The notes: generated from the letters alone by a model not told the origin. A DNA stretch of 64,000 nt from Leptolyngbya sp. FACHB-261 (GCF_014696065.1 NZ_JACJPL010000010.1:39469-103468), one strand, 5' to 3'; shown: positions 17,612 to 25,985, numbered from the stretch's first letter. Numbers and translations: made by a program.

Positions 17612-18223
17612 ATGCTCGCTATGTCCAACCAAGCGCCTTCGCTGAAGCAAACGATTGAGGCGATTTTGTATCTCAAGAGCCAGCCCCTGACTCTAGGGAC
17701 TCTTGCCGAGCAGGCGGGATGTGGGCGGGATGCGGCCAAGGCTGCGCTGCTAGAGCTGATGGCTGACTACAGCGAACGCCAGAGTTCGCTGGAGGTTGTG
17801 GAAACGAGCGCGGGCTATGCGCTGCAACTGCGGGAGTCGTTTCACGGTCTGGTGCAAAAGATTATTCCAGCTGAGGTGGGGCTGGGGGCTTTGCGCACAC
17901 TGGCGACGATTGTTCTAAGGGGACCGCTGAGTCAGGCGGAGCTGGTGGAGCTACGCGGCTCGGGGGTGTACCAGCAGGTTCAGGAGCTGGTGGAGCAGGG
18001 CTTTGTGCGCAAGCGGCGGCATTCGGATAGCCGCTCTTACTGGATTCAGGTTACGGATAAGTTTCACCAGTATTTCCAGTTGTCTGATTTGTCTCTGCAT
18101 CTAGAGCGCCTGGCCCAAAAGCAGCGCCCGGCCCAAGAGGAGCTGGATCTCGACGCTGCTGAGGAGCTAGATCTCGCAGAGGTGGCTGAGGAGCTTGAGC
18201 CGGATCCCGTAGCGGAGGAGTGA
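17612..18223 (+). CDS. scpB: segregation and condensation protein B
   Basis: Kleisin-associated winged-helix protein of the SMC-ScpAB condensin complex. The N-terminal winged helix (LKQTIEAILYLKSQPLTLG) and the second one (LRTLATIVLRGPLSQAELVE, then RGSGVYQQVQELVEQGFV) match the family. The last 45 residues are an acidic, repetitive tail (EELDLDAAEELDLAEVAEEL). scpA and smc are not nearby. Either ATG 17612 or 17621 could start. Its 3' 173 bases overlap the convergent gene 18051-19286. Confidence 0.85.
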   Translation: MLAMSNQAPSLKQTIEAILYLKSQPLTLGTLAEQAGCGRDAAKAALLELMADYSERQSSLEVVETSAGYALQLRESFHGLVQKIIPAEVGLGALRTLATIVLRGPLSQAELVELRGSGVYQQVQELVEQGFVRKRRHSDSRSYWIQVTDKFHQYFQLSDLSLHLERLAQKQRPAQEELDLDAAEELDLAEVAEELEPDPVAEE

Positions 18224-19286
18224 CCTCGATGGAGCTGGCTTCGGCCTGCCACTGGCCTTGGGAGTCGAAGGAGCCGAGCCGGTTGCCCTCGGGGGCATAG
18301 ACGGTGACCGACTGGTCGAACTCGCGGGCGATGTTGGCACCGACGCTGGCCTGTTGGGCGAGGGGGGGCGAGGCGCTGGGTGAGTTTTTGAAGGTGAGGC
18401 TCAAGCCTTGGTCGCTGCGGGCCAGGGTGAGGTTGCGTAGGCGGCCTCGGTAGGTGTAGCGGGCGCGTTCTAGCAGCATTTCAAAGCTGGGAGCGCCATC
18501 TTGCAGGGCTTGCCAGTCGCCTTGGGGGGAGAAGTAGCCCATGCTTTCGCCCCAGGGGGCGGCGACGACGACGTTGACGCCTAACTCCTGGGCTAGGAGC
18601 CGCCCGACGCGGCCTGCTTGCTCGTAGTTGCGCAGATCTTGGCGGGCGACTAGAGCGAGTTGGCCAGACTCCAGGCTGCTGAGTTCGAAGGCTTTGAGCT
18701 GGGCGCTGTAGTGGCGTTGGACTTGCTTGAGTTTGTCGGGGCTGAGGGGGTCGGCGGCGGGGTTGGGGGCGTAGAAGGTGCCGCTGGCTGGATCGCGGTT
18801 GAAGGTGGCCAGGGGAGATTGTTCACCGGGGAGAACCACGGCCAGGCTCTGGACTTGGTCGTAGCGGTCGAAGATGAGCTTGACGATGGGTTTGAGGGTT
18901 TTTTCGATGCTTTGCTCTAGGGGCAGGTTGTTGAGTTGCAGAAATAGCCCTTTCTGGTCGTCGCTGGCGACGGTGACGTTGTTGCGGTCGAGTTCGGCTT
19001 GTAGGCTGCGGTTGATAGTTTTGGCGAGTTGCTCTTGGACCGAGAGGGGCTCGGGGGGTTTCTCGGCGATTACTTGGCCGGGGAAGGCGACGGTGCCGGT
19101 GGGCGGCGGCTGTCTGAAGGGGTTGCTGAAGCTGACGGGGGCGGCTGTTGCGGCGACGACGCGTGTGGCGGGACGCTGAGCTAGCAGTTTGCTGACTGTG
19201 ACATAGCTGAGACTAAAAGTGGCTGCGGAGGTAGCAACTAAGCTGACGCCGAGAATCCACCAGGTTCTTGCTTTGCCCTGCACCAT
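18051..19286 (-). CDS. membrane-anchored hypothetical protein
   Basis: 411 residues from ATG 19286 (MVQGKARTWW), preceded by GAGGAC. One membrane helix (WWILGVSLVATSAATFSLSY) near the N-terminus, then a Pro/Ala-rich stretch and a soluble domain of about 270 residues without recognised motifs. The last 80 residues are Pro/Arg/Ala low complexity and lie antisense to the scpB tail, so the exact C-terminus is uncertain. Probably a periplasm-facing or lumenal anchored protein. Confidence 0.65.
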   Translation of the reverse strand: MVQGKARTWWILGVSLVATSAATFSLSYVTVSKLLAQRPATRVVAATAAPVSFSNPFRQPPPTGTVAFPGQVIAEKPPEPLSVQEQLAKTINRSLQAELDRNNVTVASDDQKGLFLQLNNLPLEQSIEKTLKPIVKLIFDRYDQVQSLAVVLPGEQSPLATFNRDPASGTFYAPNPAADPLSPDKLKQVQRHYSAQLKAFELSSLESGQLALVARQDLRNYEQAGRVGRLLAQELGVNVVVAAPWGESMGYFSPQGDWQALQDGAPSFEMLLERARYTYRGRLRNLTLARSDQGLSLTFKNSPSASPPLAQQASVGANIAREFDQSVTVYAPEGNRLGSFDSQGQWQAEASSIEVTPPLRDPAQAPQPPLRDLAPQQRRDPAPLGPGAAFGPGALDAETNQTTGNTGETYP

Positions 19287-19401
19287 GCTGTCCTCTTCTT
19301 CAATCAAGGCTCGACGAAGGCTCGACTAGAACCGTTGCCTTTTCTGTACTGTATCGTCTACGTCCTAACAGGAAAAATGATACTGCGGGGGGAATTGGAA
19401 A

Positions 19402-19440
19402 AAGGCCCCCCCGGCCCCCCAATTCTGGGGGGAGCAGGCT
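19402..19440. repeat. interspersed palindrome, family 3
   Basis: GGCCCCCCAATTCTGGGGGG with a preceding CCCCCCCGG. Related copies at 20288-20325 and, in reverse, 20371-20402. Confidence 0.6.
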
Positions 19441-19478
19441 CGTGACTGCTTCCGGCCTTTGCTTGGCAGGGCTCAGAA

Positions 19479-19515
19479 CCCCTCCCGGCCTCCCCTTGCT
19501 AAGGGGAGGAGCAGG
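19479..19515. repeat. interspersed palindromic repeat, family 1
   Basis: Core stem 19489-19509 with loop TTGCTAA, flanked by CCCCTCCCGG as in the other copies. It sits between the stop of B1 and the gene 18051-19286. Confidence 0.8.
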
Positions 19516-19531
19516 ATGTGATGGGGTGATG

Positions 19532-19858
19532 TTACAGGGGGAAGGTTAGGGCGCGTTGGATGAGTTGGGGGGTGAGGTTGCAGAGGGTGACGGCGCGTCC
19601 GGTGTCGGTGAGGACGCGGTGGCGTTCGGTGTAGTGGCAGGCTTCGAGGGGGAGGAGCAGGCGGGTGACTTCGGGTTCTTTGAGGTTGCACTGGAGGACG
19701 AGCAGGGAGAGGGGGACGCTGGCTTTGAGGCTGCGAGGGTCGGTGTAGTTGGCGATGACGAGGAGCAGGAGTTTGGAGGGTGGGGAGAGGTTGAGGCTGC
19801 GGGTGATGTAGTCCCAGAGGATGAGGCGCGTTTGAGAAGGGTTGAGGGAGGTGTTCAT
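19532..19858 (-). CDS. cassette protein B1, winged-helix-like
   Basis: 108 residues. The pattern LILWDYITRSLNLSPPSKLL, LLVIANYTDP, then SLLVLQCNLKEPEVTRLLLP and LEACHYTERHRV resembles HTH_36-type winged-helix domains of replication proteins (K-LLLLAIANY, recognition helix, LE--G). It is homologous to B2 at 41425-41742 (shared LWD-ITR-LNL, KL-LL-IANY, LP/LL-LEA). It lies 25 bases after A1 on the same strand. Function unknown; DNA binding is an inference. Confidence 0.72.
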   Translation of the reverse strand: MNTSLNPSQTRLILWDYITRSLNLSPPSKLLLLVIANYTDPRSLKASVPLSLLVLQCNLKEPEVTRLLLPLEACHYTERHRVLTDTGRAVTLCNLTPQLIQRALTFPL

Positions 19859-19883
19859 GGGGGGGTGCCTTTAGGGATTGGCT

Positions 19884-20267
19884 CTAGGGGTTGGGGGTGT
19901 AGAAGCTGCGTAGGTTGAGGTCGAGGTCGAGTTGGGCTTTGCGTTGTTGCCAGAGTCGGCGTAGGTAGGCGAGGGTGTCGGCGGCGTAGGTGAAGCGTTG
20001 GGTTTCGGCTTTGAGCAGTTGGCCGAGTTCTTGCAGGGTTTGATGAGTTGGGCTGTTGCGAATGGCTTGGACGCAAGCTTCGAGCCATTGAATGAGGTTG
20101 CGATAACTAATGAACTGACCGCCGCGATCTTTGCGATGGACAAAGAGGACGTTGGCCCATTGTTCGAAGCGCAAAATACAGTCTTGGGTAATGCCTAAAT
20201 AGGTGGCGAGATAGCTGAGGGAGATCTCAAATTGACGAGGGTTGATTAGGTGCAGAAGATGGCGCAT
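19884..20267 (-). CDS. cassette protein A1
   Basis: 127 residues. A helix-turn-helix-like start (ISLSYLATYLGITQDCILRF) is followed by the highly conserved block NVLFVHRKDRGGQFISYR, and a helical C-terminus (FTYAADTLAYLRRLWQQRKA). A2 at 42183-42560 shares VLFVHR-DRGGQF-SYR and YLRRLWQQR/YWRHLWRQR. The identity between copies, together with the conserved order A then B, shows that this is one duplicated cassette. No known family recognised. Confidence 0.72.
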   Translation of the reverse strand: MRHLLHLINPRQFEISLSYLATYLGITQDCILRFEQWANVLFVHRKDRGGQFISYRNLIQWLEACVQAIRNSPTHQTLQELGQLLKAETQRFTYAADTLAYLRRLWQQRKAQLDLDLNLRSFYTPNP

Positions 20268-20287
20268 GGGAGAGGGGAATTGGTGGA

Positions 20288-20640
20288 GAAGATTGGCCCC
20301 CCCGGCCCCTCAACGCTGGGGGGAGGAAGAGGGTGGGTTAGGGTTTAATTAGTTGGCAAAAATCAGGTCCGGTTCCCCCCAGGATTGGGGGGTTAGGGGG
20401 GCCTCAAAATACGGCCCGAGGGTAGGTGCAGGGTCTCCCTGCCCTGATGGGGGAATGGGAATTGTTAGGGGCCAATTGTTTGTGGTTGTGGGTGTGTTGC
20501 ACCGGGCAGGAAGACCCTGCCCCTACGGAATTGGCCATTGAAAATTGAGGGATTTACCATTCACGGTCGTGGGTGGGGGCAGAGTTTCCCTGCCCTTCAG
20601 GAGGGCCTCAAAACGCGGCCCGAGGGTAGGGGCGAAGGTT
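20288..20640. repeat. cluster of palindromic and direct repeats upstream of cassette 1
   Basis: Family-3 palindromes at 20288-20325 and 20371-20402, family-2-like hairpins (GCAGGGTCTCCCTGCCC near 20423; GGGCAGGAAGACCCTGCCC near 20505; GGGGCAGAGTTTCCCTGCCC near 20578), and a 30-base direct repeat GGCCTCAAAA-CGGCCCGAGGGTAGG at 20400-20429 and 20604-20633. No open frame of note. Confidence 0.65.
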
Positions 20641-20673
20641 GCCCTTGCCCTTACCGGAAAGCCGCCAAAGAGT

Positions 20674-20715
20674 TAGCCACCCCGGAGAGGTTTGCATAGC
20701 AAGCCGGGGTGGCTA
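20674..20715. repeat. 12-bp perfect inverted repeat
   Basis: TAGCCACCCCGG (20674-20685) pairs exactly with CCGGGGTGGCTA (20704-20715), 18-base loop. It directly precedes the conserved two-hairpin element at 20736. Confidence 0.6.
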
Positions 20716-20735
20716 GGTAGGTGTTAAAATCACCT

Positions 20736-20808
20736 GTCAGCCGCCGGACTGCCTGATTCGCAGTTTGGGGGTTAGCTGCTCAGAGGTTCCCTAAAGCCTT
20801 TGAGTAGC
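20736..20808 (+). ncRNA. conserved two-hairpin element, copy 1
   Basis: Hairpin 1 runs from GTCAGCCGCCGGACTGC to GCAGTTTGGGGGTTAGC with a 7-base loop. Hairpin 2 pairs GCTGCTCAGAGG with CCTTTGAGTAGC around the loop TTCCCTAAAG. Copy 2 at 42642-42710, next to the paralogous cassette, has the same architecture and loop (TTCC-TAA) but different stem sequences, i.e. compensatory change. In both copies the non-Watson-Crick pairs are G-U on the plus strand and would be A-C on the minus strand, pointing to a plus-strand RNA, divergent from gene A. No promoter or terminator is clear, and a DNA-level role is possible. Confidence 0.5.
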
Positions 20809-20956
20809 GCTAAGTTGTAGGGTGTTTTTGGGTGGGTAGTTTCCTCCTAGCTTGTGGATTGAATTAAGGTATCAGAAGCAATAGCGTTGTGCAATACCTG
20901 ACGCAGAACCAGAGTGAGATGTGTAGGTGAGATGAAATTGGCATGGGCAATTCTTA

Positions 20957-21226
20957 TCAATCAAACAATGCTTTCAGTAGCTCATCACGGTTTAGGCTCA
21001 GGTGAGCGGCAATGTCTCGAAGGATGGCGCTGAGCGTGCCAATTTTCATTGGATTGTGAGCAGGAACAGTCACGTGATGCTCACCGTTACGCTGTGTTGT
21101 GAGGCGGATGTGGCTACCGGTTTGATAGTCAATGACGTGCCCAAAACGTGCAAGAGCTTTAGCCAACTCTTCTGCCCAGAGAGATCCCGTGGCAGCTTCA
21201 AGAGGCGATAACCTCGTCTCGCACAA
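20957..21226 (-). CDS. hicA: HicA-family toxin
   Basis: Small mRNA interferase of a type II toxin-antitoxin pair. The core LAKALARFGHVIDYQTGSHI followed by RLTTQRNGEHHVTVPAHNPM carries the double-stranded-RNA-binding-like fold with the catalytic His in GSHIRL. 89 residues from ATG 21226; the first 15 residues are longer than usual and a later start is possible. Overlaps hicB by 29 bases. Confidence 0.85.
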   Translation of the reverse strand: MCETRLSPLEAATGSLWAEELAKALARFGHVIDYQTGSHIRLTTQRNGEHHVTVPAHNPMKIGTLSAILRDIAAHLSLNRDELLKALFD

Positions 21227-21407
21227 AGTGCAGGCGGATCAGCTTAGGCCGAGTCTGTTCGTCAAGGAAGTGACAGCGAACAGCATCTCGAATCATCTCT
21301 CGTAGGCCAGCAACATCGTCAGCTTCGGTGAAGATGGATTCTCCGAGGGCACGGGCTGTGTAGCCACCCTCTGGGTCGTCTTCAATCAGAAACACAATCT
21401 CAGTCAT
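21198..21407 (-). CDS. hicB: HicB-family antitoxin
   Basis: 69 residues from ATG 21407 (MTEIVFLIEDDPEGGYTARA), with a perfect AAGGAG upstream. The VFLIEDDPEGGYTARALGES and ADDVAGLREMIRDAV segments are the partial RNase H-like fold of short HicB antitoxins. No extra DNA-binding domain is present. The start lies 13 bases after the stop of the TIR-NB-ARC gene, so the pair is probably translated from the same transcript. Confidence 0.85.
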   Translation of the reverse strand: MTEIVFLIEDDPEGGYTARALGESIFTEADDVAGLREMIRDAVRCHFLDEQTRPKLIRLHFVRDEVIAS

Positions 21408-21420
21408 TGGGGTTCTCCTT

Positions 21421-24400
21421 TCAATCTCCAGACTCATGCAGCAGCTCATGAATCTTCTGCCAACTTGGGCTCACCCAGCTAGCAATGCGAACAGCTTCGC
21501 GCAGAACTTTCACCGATAGCCCTGGCCCAATCTGCTCAAGATTGCAGTTGCAGGTTGATATATCAGCCATGAATTTGTCTAGATTGCGAAACTCAGATGT
21601 AGCAAGCGCTTCCATCAAGTTCCCGACTTTGTCTGGGGTAACGTTTAAGTTGCGTTGCGCCTCTGCACGCCATGCATCATTCTTTATTTGCTTGATAACT
21701 TGGTGAGCCTGAGTCTGTTGCCCTGCTCGACTCATAGCGGCGGCTAACTGGCCTAACGCTTCTGCTTGTCGCCGCTCACTATCAATTTCCCTAATCACTT
21801 GCTTAGATCGGGAAAACTTCCCTGCAAAAGCCAGAGCGCTTGCCAATTGCTTCAAAGCCTCTGTCCACCATCCATCATTCTCCGTTTCCCTAGCTACTTG
21901 CTGGGCTTCTCTGAAGACAGATACAGCTTCACCTTGACAGCCGATCTGAGTTAGTGCTATTACCAACTCCCTTAATGCCTCTGCCCGACTGTCACTGCCC
22001 TCAATAGCTAGAACTACTTCCTTGGCTTGGCTAAAGACTTCTGCTGCCTGCTGCTGTTGTCCGGCTTGAGTCAGTGCTGTAGCAAGCTCCCTTAATGCCT
22101 TTGCCCGTCTGTCACTGCCCTCAATAGCTAGAACTACTTCCTTGGCTTGGCTAAAGACTCCTGCTGCCTGCTGCTGTTGCCCCGTTTGAGTCAGTGCTGT
22201 AGCAAGCTCCACTAATGCCCATGCCCGTCTGTTACTGTCCTCAATGGCTAGAGCTACTTCCTTGGCTTGGCTAAACTGCCCGGCTTGAGTCAGTGCTGTA
22301 GCAAGCTCCACTAATGCCTTTGCCCGACTGTAACTGTCCTTAATGACTAGAGCTACTTCCTTGGCTTGGCTAAACTGCCCGGCTTGAGTCAGTGCTGTAG
22401 CAAGCTCCACTAATGTCCATGCCCGTCTGTTACTGCTCTCAATAGCTAGAACTACTTCCTTGGCTTGGCTAAAGACTCCTGCTGCCTGCTGCTGTTGCCC
22501 CGTTTGAGTCAGTGCTGTAGCAAGCTCCACTAATGCCTTTGCCCGACTGTCACTGTCCTCAATGGCTAGAGCTATTTGCTGAGCATGGCTAAACTGCCCG
22601 GCTTGAGTCAGTGCTGTAGCAAGCTCCACTAATGCCTTTGCCCGACTGTCACTGTCCTCAATGGCTAGAACTACTTCCTTGGCTTGGCTAAACTGCCCCG
22701 TTTGAGCCAGTGCTATAGCAAGCTCCACTAATGCCTTTGCCCGACTGTCACTGTCCTCAATGGCTAGAGCTACTTCCTTGGCTTGGCTAAACTGCCCCGT
22801 TTGAGTCAGTGCTGTAGCAAGCTCCACTAATGCCTTTGCCCGACTGTAACTGTCCTTAATGACTAGAACTACTTCCTTGGCTTGGCTAAAGACTTCTGCT
22901 GCCTGCTGCTGTTGTCCGGCTTGAGTCAGTGCTGTAGCAAGCTCCCTTAATGCCTTTGCCCGACTGTAACTGTCCTCAATGGCTAGAGCTACTTCCTTGG
23001 CTTGGCTAAACTGCCCGGCTTGAGCCAGTGCTATAGCAAGCTCCACTAATGCCTTTGCCCGTCTGTCACTGCTCTCAATAGCTAGAGCTACTTCCTTGGC
23101 TTGGCTAAACTGCTCGGCTTGAGCCAGTGCTATAGCAAGCTCCACTAATGCCCATGCCCGTCTGTCACTGCTCTCAATAGCTAGAGCTACTTCCTTGGCT
23201 TGGCTAAACTGCCCGGCTTGAGCCAGTGCTATAGCAAGCTCCACTAATGCCTTTGCCCGTCTGTCACTGCCCTCAATAGCTAGAACTACTTCCTTGGCTT
23301 GGCTAAAGACTTCTGCTGCCTGCTGCTGTTGCCCCGTTTGAGTCAGTGCTGTAGCAAGCTCCACTAATGCCTCTGCCCGACTGTCACTGTCCTCAATAGC
23401 TAGAACTACTTCCTTGGCTTGGCTAAACTGCCCGGCTTGAGTCAGTGCTGTAGCAAGCTCCCTTAGTGCTGTAGCAAGCTCCCTTAATGCCTCTGCTTGA
23501 CTGTTACTGTCCTTAATGGCTTGAGTTACTTGTTCTGCTTCTGCTAGCAGGCTAGGGTTGTGCGCTCCTTTTTGGCAGAGCACTTGGTAAACAGTCATCA
23601 AGCTGTCAAATCTGCTTTTTGCATCTGGTCGCAGCCGTGCATGGCTTATCGCCTCCGCTGTTTGCTCTAACCGGACCAGCGTTCCTAAATCAGTGTCTGT
23701 GTAATGGCTGACGCGCTGATACACGACTTGTCGTGCTGTGTACAGTTGGCTGAGCGTTAGTAGTTGATTAGGCTTCAGTCGGTCAGCAAAGTCATCGATT
23801 GCCAGTTTCAGGTCAGCCACGTAGGCACTGTCTCCCGTGCAGGCAGCAAACTTAGCCTCCATCCAAGCAGGTGACTTGGTGAGCAACCGATAAAGCTCCT
23901 CATTTCGTCCTGCTGCTCTGAGGTGATGGGCCAGACGCTCAAAGAAATAGCCATCGTTAGGACCAGAAGACCAGCTATCCTCACACTTTGCCCTGTAAGC
24001 ATCCAGAAAACGGTTATGCAAAGCAAGTAAGTCACCTCCTTGCTTGCGCACGTAATCCCGCTGAAGATCGTGCAAGCTCAATTGTCCCTGCTCATTTCTC
24101 TGTAACAGTGACCTCTCCACCAGTCGGTCTATTGCATCCTGAGTGTCGTACTTACCCAGCCCTTCAGGTGCCCACAAAGTCTGCAGCACAGTCTCAGGAA
24201 TCAACGTGTCCTCAGGAAAGACGGCAAAGTCCAAATAGCGTGCTCTGTCTTCTGCCTCTAGGGCATCAACGCTAACTTCAATCGCCCGCAGCAGATTGGG
24301 ATAAGGATAGTCTGGGAACTCTCGCTGAATCTTTGCTAAGTCTGCATTGCGTAGCTTGCTCAACACGTTGTCCCAACGGTCAGGCTTACCCTGTACCATT

Positions 24401-25572
24401 GCTCCTGCCATTGCCAACGCTAGGGGCAAGTTTCCACACTCTTGCGCCACCTCCCTAGCCTGTGACGGTAGCGCCTCTACTTTCTGGTCTGCCCATAAAG
24501 CCAACAATTCCAACGCTTGCTCATCGCTCAGCAAACCCAACCGATACTCAGCGGCTTCAATTGCTTTTAGTAACCTGCTATCTCGCGTTGTGGTCAATAG
24601 CCGACTCTTTTCACCTACGACATTTAGCGCCTTAAGGTGTGCTGTCTGCCAGACATCATCCAAAACCAACAAACAAGTCTTGTCTTGCAGGAGTTCGCTT
24701 AAGTAAGCCTTGCCTTCCTGCTCACTGGCAAACCCTTGAGGACGCTCGCCCAACATCCGAGCAAGCTGCAACTGCAACCCTGTGCTTGTCACCTCTTGAC
24801 CCACCGAGAGCCACAACACGCCATCAGGGAACGCTTGCCGCACCGCCTCATCTCGCGCCAGCGCTGCTGCTAACACTGACTTGCCAATGCCACCCATGCC
24901 CTGCACGCCCACCCTACGAGTGGTGCCAGTCACTCCCACTGAGCGGCTATTACCACTCAACAGCTGAAACTTGAGGGCATCTAGCTCCACAGAACGTGAC
25001 AGAAATGTCTGGGGCAACTCTGGCACCGTTGCACTCAGTCTGCCTAGCACCACACCTCTGACTGAGGTAGTTGCGGGTTGAGCTATGGCTATCACCGTGC
25101 CCTGATTGAGTCTACCTTCCTTGCCTAGTTTCTCAATGACAGATCGCAGCCCATGAGTAACACTGACCCAAGCCTCATCTTGGTTGCTCCAGAGCGTAAC
25201 AGCCCTCACAGTTGCACTGTCTCGGGGTAAGGCTTGTAGCTCTCCTAAAGGAGTGTCTTCCCAGTCAGCTGGACGTAAGATGACCGGGATAACCTGGGCC
25301 TCTTCTGCTTGGCGTCGCTCTAGTGCCCGCACTACCTCAACTTCCCAACAGTCATCAGAGGCGATGTAGTCTGAACTGACCATTAGCAAAATTAAATGAG
25401 CTCTATTGAGCTGCGCTTCAATCTCTGCTCGTCTCTCTTGGCCCGCCTCTATTTGACTTTTTGCCCACGCTCTAATTCGATTTGAACGCTGGAAGGATTT
25501 GAGATGCTTCTCTAGCTGCTTTAACAGCTCCTCATCTTCAGGCACGTGGGAGAGAAAAATTTCAATGCTCAT
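21421..25572 (-). CDS. TIR-NB-ARC STAND protein with near-identical TPR-like repeats
   Basis: 1383 residues, built like an NLR immune receptor. TIR domain 1-150 with likely catalytic Glu79 in DDCWEVEVVRA; NB-ARC with Walker A GMGGIGKS (225-232), Walker B LLVLDD (301-306), the TTTRDS sensor, GNLPLALAMAG and an MHD-like LHDLQ; then a linker and a C-terminal array of about 14 TPR-like units of 33 or 40 residues (FSQAKEVVLAIEDSDSRAKA pattern), almost identical at DNA level. Such proteins sense phage or stress and trigger NAD depletion or cell suicide. Directly followed by hicBA and preceded by a short leader frame at 25573-25614. Confidence 0.9.
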   Translation of the reverse strand: MSIEIFLSHVPEDEELLKQLEKHLKSFQRSNRIRAWAKSQIEAGQERRAEIEAQLNRAHLILLMVSSDYIASDDCWEVEVVRALERRQAEEAQVIPVILRPADWEDTPLGELQALPRDSATVRAVTLWSNQDEAWVSVTHGLRSVIEKLGKEGRLNQGTVIAIAQPATTSVRGVVLGRLSATVPELPQTFLSRSVELDALKFQLLSGNSRSVGVTGTTRRVGVQGMGGIGKSVLAAALARDEAVRQAFPDGVLWLSVGQEVTSTGLQLQLARMLGERPQGFASEQEGKAYLSELLQDKTCLLVLDDVWQTAHLKALNVVGEKSRLLTTTRDSRLLKAIEAAEYRLGLLSDEQALELLALWADQKVEALPSQAREVAQECGNLPLALAMAGAMVQGKPDRWDNVLSKLRNADLAKIQREFPDYPYPNLLRAIEVSVDALEAEDRARYLDFAVFPEDTLIPETVLQTLWAPEGLGKYDTQDAIDRLVERSLLQRNEQGQLSLHDLQRDYVRKQGGDLLALHNRFLDAYRAKCEDSWSSGPNDGYFFERLAHHLRAAGRNEELYRLLTKSPAWMEAKFAACTGDSAYVADLKLAIDDFADRLKPNQLLTLSQLYTARQVVYQRVSHYTDTDLGTLVRLEQTAEAISHARLRPDAKSRFDSLMTVYQVLCQKGAHNPSLLAEAEQVTQAIKDSNSQAEALRELATALRELATALTQAGQFSQAKEVVLAIEDSDSRAEALVELATALTQTGQQQQAAEVFSQAKEVVLAIEGSDRRAKALVELAIALAQAGQFSQAKEVALAIESSDRRAWALVELAIALAQAEQFSQAKEVALAIESSDRRAKALVELAIALAQAGQFSQAKEVALAIEDSYSRAKALRELATALTQAGQQQQAAEVFSQAKEVVLVIKDSYSRAKALVELATALTQTGQFSQAKEVALAIEDSDSRAKALVELAIALAQTGQFSQAKEVVLAIEDSDSRAKALVELATALTQAGQFSHAQQIALAIEDSDSRAKALVELATALTQTGQQQQAAGVFSQAKEVVLAIESSNRRAWTLVELATALTQAGQFSQAKEVALVIKDSYSRAKALVELATALTQAGQFSQAKEVALAIEDSNRRAWALVELATALTQTGQQQQAAGVFSQAKEVVLAIEGSDRRAKALRELATALTQAGQQQQAAEVFSQAKEVVLAIEGSDSRAEALRELVIALTQIGCQGEAVSVFREAQQVARETENDGWWTEALKQLASALAFAGKFSRSKQVIREIDSERRQAEALGQLAAAMSRAGQQTQAHQVIKQIKNDAWRAEAQRNLNVTPDKVGNLMEALATSEFRNLDKFMADISTCNCNLEQIGPGLSVKVLREAVRIASWVSPSWQKIHELLHESGD
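21920..23480 (-). repeat. in-frame tandem array of 99/120-bp units
   Basis: Fourteen tandem units inside the STAND gene: eight of 99 bases and six of 120 bases, the longer ones carrying an extra QQQQAAEV/QQQQAAGV. Units differ at a handful of positions only. A 21-base duplication encoding RELATAL twice sits at the 5' edge near 23455-23490. Two degenerate units follow at the 3' side. Confidence 0.85.
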
Positions 25573-25614
25573 CTACTGGCAGGCCCCAGGCAGCTTAAGC
25601 CTCAGTGTACTCAC
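25573..25614 (-). CDS. possible leader peptide of the TIR-NB-ARC gene
   Basis: A GTG-started frame of 13 codons, (V/M)STLRLKLPGACQ, ends in TAG immediately before the ATG of the STAND gene (TAGATG). The same 42 bases precede the TIR-NACHT gene at 28709-28750 with four differences, where the stop codon is a Leu codon and the frame is fused. Homology between the two loci begins exactly at the GTG/ATG codon. I infer a translationally coupled leader or a shared N-terminal extension. Confidence 0.45.
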   Translation of the reverse strand: MSTLRLKLPGACQ

Positions 25615-25719
25615 TAACCACTAGTCCACCCATCACCCAAGTAGATCAAGCAGTTTCTGAGACACGAAGCCAACCAACCCTTCCCCGCTAGGCACTTATG
25701 CTTCTTTGCTATGCCTCCA

Positions 25720-25925
25720 ACCCCTCCCCGGAAGGGTACAACCCCTCCCCGGAAGCCTCTGACCCCTCCGCCGAAGGGTCCACCCCTTCCCGCCAAAGGG
25801 ATCAACCCTTCCTCGCCTAGCACCCAACCCCTCCGCGAAAGGGTCCGACCCCTCCCCGGAAGGGTGCAACCCCTCCGCCGAAGGGTCCACCCCTTCCCGC
25901 CAAAGGGACCAACCCTTCCCCGCTA
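25720..25925. repeat. degenerate tandem repeat
   Basis: About ten imperfect units of 18-21 bases built on ACCCCTCCCCGGAAGGGT and CCACCCCTTCCCGCCAAAGG. Open frames across it are low complexity and not credible genes. The rest of 25615-26167 holds one family-1 palindrome and the 33-base direct repeat at 25986. Confidence 0.7.
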
Positions 25926-25985
25926 TGCATCCACGCTTCTCCAACCAGCCCCCTTGCCTCCCAGCCAGCCAACCCAGCTCAAGCT

